Below the pieces are notes generated by a model, which was not told the DNA's origin, searched no databases, and saw nothing but the letters and a program-made list of their open reading frames with translations. Position numbers and translations under genes: made by a program. From Maribellus sp. CM-23 (GTDB taxonomy: Bacteria; Bacteroidota; Bacteroidia; Bacteroidales; Prolixibacteraceae): a stretch of DNA of 64,000 bases. Positions 58,953 through 64,000 of this stretch are shown here, piece by piece; within the stretch, counting starts at the first letter, position 1, and every line of letters begins with the position of its first letter. Location of the stretch: assembly GCF_021354595.1 (NCBI RefSeq), contig NZ_JADWYJ010000004.1, positions 248,001 to 312,000 on the forward strand, written 5' to 3'.

Positions 58953-61001
58953 ATGAAATCGATATTGATTATTTTCGTGACCCTGATAGTTCTATCAGGC
59001 TGTAGCACAAATAAAACAGAACAAATGCCTGAACAAAAAATGGTTATTGCCGAAAGTGCGATTACCGGCGCCGTAGCGAAAATTGCTGAAAAGTTTCCGG
59101 AGGCTGACCGGCAAAACATGGAAAAAGGAATCCGGCATGCGGCGTCGTTGTGGCGTGCGACCGATGGCACTGCGGATGAGTTTGTTGCGTTCTGTACCGA
59201 AAGCTATCTGGGCGACGCCAGTGAAAAGCAAGCCGTTTTTGTTAAAATGTCCGACTATTTCGAATCGCTTTTCGGTCATTTCAATAAAATAACCCTGGAC
59301 CTACGCAAAAATGTCGATTTGCAAACCGGCGAACTGTTTCCGGTCGATCATATGTTTGCAGCGTACAGTCCCAGTGCCCATTTGAACAACGATTTTTACG
59401 AGAATAAAATAGCCTTCCTTGTTGCGCTGAACTTCCCGTTTTATTCAACGGAAGAAAAAAATGAACGAAGCAAAGAGTGGTCTGACCTGGAATGGGGCTA
59501 CGCCCGTATGGGGGATATTTTTAGTTCGAGAGCTCCATCCGAACTCGTCCAAAACAGCTCGAAAGTTTCGGCCGAATCGGAAGCTTACATTGCTGAGTAC
59601 AATATTTACATGGGGCACCTGCTGGGGAAGAATGGAGAAACGCTTTTCCCCGAAGATATGGTGCTGCTGAGCCACTGGAATCTGCGCGACGAAATCAAGG
59701 CCAACTATGGCAATGCGGCCAACGGACTTGAAAAGCAGGCTCTGATTTACCAGGTTATGCAACGAATTGTTGACCAGTCGATACCGGAGAAAGTGATCAA
59801 CTCGGGAGAATTCAACTGGGACCCGTCTGGAAATAAAATTTACAAAAATGATGAGGCTATAGACGCAACACCCGAACCCGACGAGCGCTACCAGCAAATC
59901 ATTAATAATTTCAAGGCGATGAAAGCCTTCGATGCATACAATCCAATGTTAAATACTGCGATTAAGCGTGCTTTTTCGGGAGGGATGCAAATTCCGCAGG
60001 AAGAAGTGGAAGCGCTTTTTCGCGAGTTTCTTGGTTCACCACAGTTGAAAGATGTTGGTACAATTATAAAAAACAGACTGGGCCGCGACTTGCAGCCGTG
60101 GGATATTTGGTACGACGGTTTTAAATCGCGCAGTTCCATTTCTGAAGAGAAGCTGAATGCCATTACGCGCTCAAAATACCCGGATGCCCGGGCGTTGGAA
60201 AACGATTTTGGTAGCATGCTGCAAAAGCTGGGTTTCGAAAAAGACAAAGCCGAATTCATCGCTTCAAAAATTACGGCCGATCCGGCCCGTGGTTCGGGCC
60301 ATGCATGGGGCGCTTCCATGAAGGAAGAAAAAGCCCACCTGCGTACCCGCATCCCCGGAAATGGCATGGATTATAAAGGGTACAATATTGCCGTTCACGA
60401 ATTTGGTCACAATGTGGAGCAAACCATTTCTTTGCACGAAGTTCCTTATTACATGATGAACGGTGTCCCCAATACTGCTTTTACTGAAGCCCTGGCATTT
60501 GTTTTTCAGCAAAGAGATCTCCAGTTGCTGGATATCGAAGACAAGAATCCGGACAAAGAGTACCTGGAAACGCTCGATATTTTTTGGTCGGTATACGAGA
60601 TTATGGGCGTTTCGCTGGTTGATATGCAAGTTTGGAAGTGGATGTACAAGCATCCTGAATGTACGGCAACGGAGCTGAAAAATGCCACGCTGGAAATCAG
60701 TAAAACAGTATGGAACGAATATTTTGCACCGGTGTTTGGAATGAAGGACCAAACCATTCTGGCTATTTACTCACACATGATCAATTCGCCGATGTACCTG
60801 CCAAACTATGCATTTGGTCATTTGATTCACTTCCAGCTCGAAGAGCATTTTAAGTCGCACCCGTTTGCAGCCGAAGTGGAACGGATTTTTGCACTGGGGC
60901 AGCTGACCCCCGCCGAGTGGATGAGAAAGGCAGTAGGCACACCTCTTTCCAACGAGCCTATTCTTACCGCAGCCACCGAAGCAATTGAGCACCTGCAGTA
61001 A
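58953..61001 (+). CDS. Zinc metallopeptidase lipoprotein (gluzincin, M3-like)
   Basis: 682 aa. The lipobox LSGC puts the lipid-bearing Cys at residue 17. The zinc site is HEFGH (482-486) with a likely third ligand Glu near 512 in TEALAFVFQ, the spacing of gluzincins such as oligopeptidases. The mostly helical sequence (IPGNGMDYKGYNIAVHEFGHNVEQ) resembles M3-type or dipeptidyl-peptidase-like enzymes, but I cannot fix the family. It is cell-envelope located and probably cleaves peptides in the periplasm or at the surface. It has a separate 270-base upstream gap and no operon partner. Confidence 0.82.
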   Translation: MKSILIIFVTLIVLSGCSTNKTEQMPEQKMVIAESAITGAVAKIAEKFPEADRQNMEKGIRHAASLWRATDGTADEFVAFCTESYLGDASEKQAVFVKMSDYFESLFGHFNKITLDLRKNVDLQTGELFPVDHMFAAYSPSAHLNNDFYENKIAFLVALNFPFYSTEEKNERSKEWSDLEWGYARMGDIFSSRAPSELVQNSSKVSAESEAYIAEYNIYMGHLLGKNGETLFPEDMVLLSHWNLRDEIKANYGNAANGLEKQALIYQVMQRIVDQSIPEKVINSGEFNWDPSGNKIYKNDEAIDATPEPDERYQQIINNFKAMKAFDAYNPMLNTAIKRAFSGGMQIPQEEVEALFREFLGSPQLKDVGTIIKNRLGRDLQPWDIWYDGFKSRSSISEEKLNAITRSKYPDARALENDFGSMLQKLGFEKDKAEFIASKITADPARGSGHAWGASMKEEKAHLRTRIPGNGMDYKGYNIAVHEFGHNVEQTISLHEVPYYMMNGVPNTAFTEALAFVFQQRDLQLLDIEDKNPDKEYLETLDIFWSVYEIMGVSLVDMQVWKWMYKHPECTATELKNATLEISKTVWNEYFAPVFGMKDQTILAIYSHMINSPMYLPNYAFGHLIHFQLEEHFKSHPFAAEVERIFALGQLTPAEWMRKAVGTPLSNEPILTAATEAIEHLQ

Positions 61002-61154
61002 TTCATTATCTGTCTTAACATAGATTCAACGCCCTTTAGGAATGACAAACGTTTTACCTGAAGGGCGTTGATGTATGAAGAGGACGATTATTTATTGGCT
61101 TGAATCCTGGAAAATCTGACATCATCATTCGCTTATCCCCAGTCGTCATTGATT

Positions 61155-61217
61155 CTTGCAACTTCCATCTTCCAACTCCCCGCTTCTGGCTTCCCGCTTC
61201 GCGCTTCAATCTTCTCT
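61155..61217. repeat. 7-bp periodic tract (CTTCNNN)
   Basis: Nine heptamers in exact phase from 61155: CTTGCAA, CTTCCAT, CTTCCAA, CTCCCCG, CTTCTGG, CTTCCCG, CTTCGCG, CTTCAAT, CTTCTCT. The first four bases are nearly fixed and the last three are free. It lies in the 61002-61418 gap upstream of the str promoters. Confidence 0.75.
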
Positions 61218-61267
61218 TTCTCAATCGCTTTCAATCTTAATTTTTTCAAAAAAAAGCTGAAAATGTA

Positions 61268-61296
61268 TTGCAGATAAATTAAAATGCGTACTTTTG
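61268..61296 (+). promoter_or_regulatory. str operon promoter P1
   Basis: TTG, 18 bases, TACTTTTG (61289-61296), followed by CGAGCCG. Confidence 0.7.
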
Positions 61297-61340
61297 CGAG
61301 CCGTTTTTGGGGAATACTATGCATTTCCCACTAGAAGCAA

Positions 61341-61370
61341 TTGATAATTAAGGATTTTTGCATACTTTTG
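61341..61370 (+). promoter_or_regulatory. str operon promoter P2
   Basis: TTG, 19 bases, TACTTTTG (61363-61370), followed by CAGTCCG as at the rpmH promoter. It would start near 61378, ~40 bases before rpsL. Confidence 0.75.
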
Positions 61371-61418
61371 CAGTCCGTTTTGCGAATTGATTATTAACTA
61401 TATAAAAAACAGGTATTT

Positions 61419-61799
61419 ATGCCAACTATTCAACAGTTAGTTAGAAAAGGAAGACAAAGCAAGGTTGAGACAAGCAAGTCTCCGGCCTTGGATTCATGCC
61501 CACAACGTCGTGGTGTATGTGTGCGTGTTTATACCACCACTCCTAAAAAACCTAACTCGGCGATGCGTAAAGTTGCCAGGGTAAGGTTAACTAATGGTAA
61601 AGAGGTGAATGCTTACATTCCTGGAGAAGGACACAACCTGCAGGAGCACTCAATTGTGCTGGTTCGTGGAGGTAGGGTGAAAGACCTTCCTGGGGTACGT
61701 TACCACTTAATCCGTGGTGCACTCGATACCGCTGGTGTTGAAGGACGTACACAACGTCGTTCGAAATACGGTGCCAAGAGACCGAAAGACAAGAAGTAA
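61419..61799 (+). CDS. rpsL: 30S ribosomal protein uS12
   Basis: 126 aa. Decoding-centre protein; PTIQQLVRKGRQ at the start, TPKKPNSAMRKVARVRL with the lysine region where streptomycin-resistance changes occur, and PGVRYHLIRGALDTAGV. The residues look wild type (KKPNS, RGGRVKDLPGVRYH). First gene of the str operon. Confidence 0.98.
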   Translation: MPTIQQLVRKGRQSKVETSKSPALDSCPQRRGVCVRVYTTTPKKPNSAMRKVARVRLTNGKEVNAYIPGEGHNLQEHSIVLVRGGRVKDLPGVRYHLIRGALDTAGVEGRTQRRSKYGAKRPKDKK

Positions 61800-61930
61800 G
61801 AAAAAAGTAATTAACACTGTTATTTATTAGTGGTTTGGTTGAGTAAGGAAATCTCTCTAATGTCTTCCGGAGATGAACTGAAGACCGCCTACGGGCAACC
61901 AATTTAGATAACACTAAAAGAAGTTTTAAA

Positions 61931-62407
61931 ATGAGAAAAGCAAAACCAAAGAAGAGACATTTATTGCCGGATCCAAAATTTAATGATGTTTTGGTAACCC
62001 GGTTTGTCAACGACCTGATGGTGGACGGAAAGAAGTCGACTGCATACACTATTTTCTATGATACAATGAGTATGATCGAAAAACGTATGAAAGATTCTGA
62101 AGTTGCCCCACTTGATGTTTGGAAAAAAGCATTGGAGAATATTACTCCTGCTGTTGAGGTTAAAAGCCGCCGTGTTGGTGGTGCTACTTTCCAGGTTCCG
62201 ATGGAAATTCGTGCGGAAAGAAAAACTTCAATCAGTATCAAGAATATGATATTATTTGCCCGGAAACGTTCAGGCAAATCAATGGCCGATAAGTTGTCTG
62301 CAGAAATTATTGCTGCTTTCAACGAAGAGGGTGGAGCTTACAAGAAGAAAGAAGATACCCACAGAATGGCTGAAGCAAACCGTGCATTCGCGCATTTCAG
62401 ATTCTAG
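61931..62407 (+). CDS. rpsG: 30S ribosomal protein uS7
   Basis: 158 aa. Binds the 3' major domain of 16S rRNA and starts assembly of the small-subunit head. MRKAKPKKR, FVNDLMVDGKKSTAYTIFYD, KSRRVGGATFQVPMEI and HRMAEANRAFAHFRF are typical. The 131-base gap after rpsL could hold an S7 translational control site, as in other bacteria, but I see no clear fold. Confidence 0.98.
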   Translation: MRKAKPKKRHLLPDPKFNDVLVTRFVNDLMVDGKKSTAYTIFYDTMSMIEKRMKDSEVAPLDVWKKALENITPAVEVKSRRVGGATFQVPMEIRAERKTSISIKNMILFARKRSGKSMADKLSAEIIAAFNEEGGAYKKKEDTHRMAEANRAFAHFRF

Positions 62408-62458
62408 TTTAGAGATATAGTATTTTGGTAAAATTTGATTAGAAAATTGGTTTAAAAA

Positions 62459-64000
62459 ATGGCTAAACAAGATCTGAAATATACAAGGAATATCGGTATC
62501 ATGGCGCACATCGACGCCGGAAAAACAACCGTTTCAGAAAGGATTCTTTTCTATACTGGTTTGACTCACCGTTTGGGGGAAACTCACGATGGTTCAGCAA
62601 CCATGGACTGGATGGAGCAAGAGCAGGAGAGAGGTATTACTATTACTTCGGCTGCCACAACAACTTTCTGGAACCACAAAGATATCGAGCACAAAATCAA
62701 CATTATTGATACTCCCGGACACGTTGACTTTACTGTTGAGGTAGAGCGTTCGTTGAGGATTCTTGATGGTACTGTAGCTCTTTTCTGTGCCGTTGGTGGT
62801 GTAGAAGCACAGTCGGAAACCGTTTGGCGTCAGGCTGAAAAATACGGCGTTCCGAGAATTGCTTTTGTAAACAAAATGGACCGTCAGGGTGCTGATTTCT
62901 TTAACGTATACAACGATATCAAAGAAAAACTAGGTGCCAATCCGGTTCCAGTTCAGATTCCAATTGGAGCAGAAGAGAAATTTGAAGGTGTTATCGACCT
63001 GGTAGAAATGAAAGCTGTACGTTGGTACGACGATGAAAACACAGGTACAAGATACGCTCTTGAAGACATCCCTGCTGACCTGTTGGAACAAGCTGAAGAA
63101 TGGAAAGAAAAACTGGTTGAATCGGTAGCAGAAGTTGACGATGAGTTGATGGAACGTTATTTCGAAGATCCGGATTCTATCACAAAAGACGAAATGCTGG
63201 CAGTGATCCGTAAAGCAACCCTGAAAGGAATTATTATTCCGATGTTGTGTGGATCGGCCTTCAAAAATAAAGGTGTTCAGCGTTTGCTGGATGCTGTTTG
63301 TGAATTCTTGCCAAGCCCGCTGGATAAAGGCGAAATCAAAGGTATTAACCCGGACACTGACAAAGAAGTTATTCGTACGGCTAATGCTGATGAGCCACTG
63401 GCAGCGCTTGCATTTAAAATCGCTACCGACCCGTTTGTAGGTCGTTTGGCTTACATTCGTGTTTATTCAGGTACTTTGCATGGTGGTGATTCTGTTTACA
63501 ATTCTCGTACAGGGAAGAAGGAACGTATCTCACGTTTGTACCAGATGCACTCTAACAAACAGAATCCGAAAGACGAGATCGAAGCAGGTGATATCTGTGC
63601 TGCTGTAGGTTTTAAAGACATCCGTACAGGTGATACATTGGGTGATATTAAGAACCCTATTGTTCTGGAGAGTATGGATTTCCCGGAACCGGTAATTGGT
63701 ATCGCAGTAGAGCCTAAATCGCAGAAAGATGTAGATAAACTGTCAAACGGTTTGGCAAAACTGGCTGAAGAAGATCCAACTTTCGTGGTAAACACTGACC
63801 CGGATTCAGGACAGACTGTTATCCGTGGTATGGGTGAGCTTCACCTGGAAATTCTGGTTGACCGTTTGAAACGTGAGTTCAAAGTGGAATGTAACCAGGG
63901 GGCACCACAGGTTGCTTACAAAGAAGCGATCACTAATTCAGTTGAGTTGCGTGAGGTGTTCAAGAAACAAACCGGTGGTCGTGGTAAATTTGCCGATATC
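62459..64000 (+). CDS. fusA: Elongation factor G, 3' end outside window
   Basis: 514 codons seen from ATG 62459. Translocase GTPase of the ribosome. AHIDAGKTT (16-24), ERGITITSAAT, DTPGHVDFT with catalytic His88 and NKMD are all canonical, unlike the paralogue at 34161. Domain II and the start of domain III-IV (RGMGELHLEIL, NQGAPQVAYKEAI) are present. It lies 51 bases after rpsG in normal str-operon order. Confidence 0.98.
   Translation, partial: MAKQDLKYTRNIGIMAHIDAGKTTVSERILFYTGLTHRLGETHDGSATMDWMEQEQERGITITSAATTTFWNHKDIEHKINIIDTPGHVDFTVEVERSLRILDGTVALFCAVGGVEAQSETVWRQAEKYGVPRIAFVNKMDRQGADFFNVYNDIKEKLGANPVPVQIPIGAEEKFEGVIDLVEMKAVRWYDDENTGTRYALEDIPADLLEQAEEWKEKLVESVAEVDDELMERYFEDPDSITKDEMLAVIRKATLKGIIIPMLCGSAFKNKGVQRLLDAVCEFLPSPLDKGEIKGINPDTDKEVIRTANADEPLAALAFKIATDPFVGRLAYIRVYSGTLHGGDSVYNSRTGKKERISRLYQMHSNKQNPKDEIEAGDICAAVGFKDIRTGDTLGDIKNPIVLESMDFPEPVIGIAVEPKSQKDVDKLSNGLAKLAEEDPTFVVNTDPDSGQTVIRGMGELHLEILVDRLKREFKVECNQGAPQVAYKEAITNSVELREVFKKQTGGRGKFADI

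Noticed and set aside
61133..61324. 63-codon minus-strand ORF over the CTTCNNN tract
   Set aside because: The apparent repeat peptide arises from the 7-bp period read in one frame; 7 is not a multiple of three, so there is no true protein repeat.
1..64000. tRNA or rRNA genes
   Set aside because: I read the intergenic gaps for cloverleaf-type sequence with GTTCRANNC arms and conserved rRNA stretches and found none.

Overview
The window reads as chromosome of a Bacteroidota, most likely order Marinilabiliales (Prolixibacteraceae-like). This is inferred from lineage-typical genes (DUF1573 and DUF4290 proteins, a type IX secretion C-terminal domain, a second EF-G without the catalytic histidine, MurA with Asp at the usual Cys position) and from promoters of the TTG-N18/19-TAnnTTTG type. 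Most of it is ordinary housekeeping sequence with short gaps. No rRNA, tRNA, CRISPR array, prophage or transposase gene was found.

Layout. 1-3.5 kb (minus): D-Ala-D-Ala ligase (cut by the window edge), RluD, a PASTA protein, bL34 (rpmH, only 52 codons) and a half-size TauE protein. 3.5-5.5 kb: a two-component pair. 5.7-11.5 kb (plus): a DUF1573 protein, MeaB, lipoamide dehydrogenase and a FadL-type porin. 11.7-13.6 kb (minus): a deformylase-like protein and two lipoproteins. 14-17.9 kb (plus): an ECF sigma factor, a protein joining an anti-sigma-like N-terminus to an outer-membrane barrel, two tandem secreted paralogues and a VOC protein. 18-30 kb (minus): transketolase, SerA, a Crp-family regulator, DnaJ-GrpE, a thioredoxin-fold protein, MurA-DUF4290 and a PcrA-like helicase. 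30-36 kb: a T9SS cargo protein, small membrane and coiled-coil proteins, and the EF-G paralogue. 36.7-43.1 kb (plus): a sulfite-reduction and siroheme operon (DUF2061 protein, precorrin-2 dehydrogenase, CysJ, CysI, SDR protein, uroporphyrinogen methyltransferase). 43.1-44.6 kb: a gene-free repeat island. 44.6-51.9 kb (minus): the early haem pathway hemA-hemCD-hemB-hemL-hemE. 52.4-61 kb: a second two-component pair, a C39-peptidase ABC exporter with its HlyD partner, and a zinc metallopeptidase lipoprotein. 61.4-64 kb: the str operon (rpsL, rpsG, fusA, the last cut by the edge).

The haem and sulfur loci are linked metabolically. HemA/L/B/CD make uroporphyrinogen III. HemE takes it towards haem, while CobA and the CysG-N-like enzyme take it to sirohaem, the cofactor of CysI.

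The strongest candidate for an undescribed system is in front of the sulfite-reductase operon. A 30-codon leader ORF with five Cys and six Met codons is followed by an intrinsic terminator, and four complementary segments allow pause (1:2), antiterminator (2:3) and terminator (3:4) helices. This is the architecture of ribosome-mediated attenuation responding to sulfur amino acids. Other unexplained structures are: an array of 13 short CCTGTWR motifs with ~20-bp spacing that reverses strand in the middle and carries six phased A-tracts; a 42-bp-spaced CTTTCSGRA array; at least five intergenic tracts with strict 7-bp periodicity but unrelated sequences; and a divergent pair of identical-spacing GCAACC-N16-CATCT promoter candidates around the ECF sigma gene.
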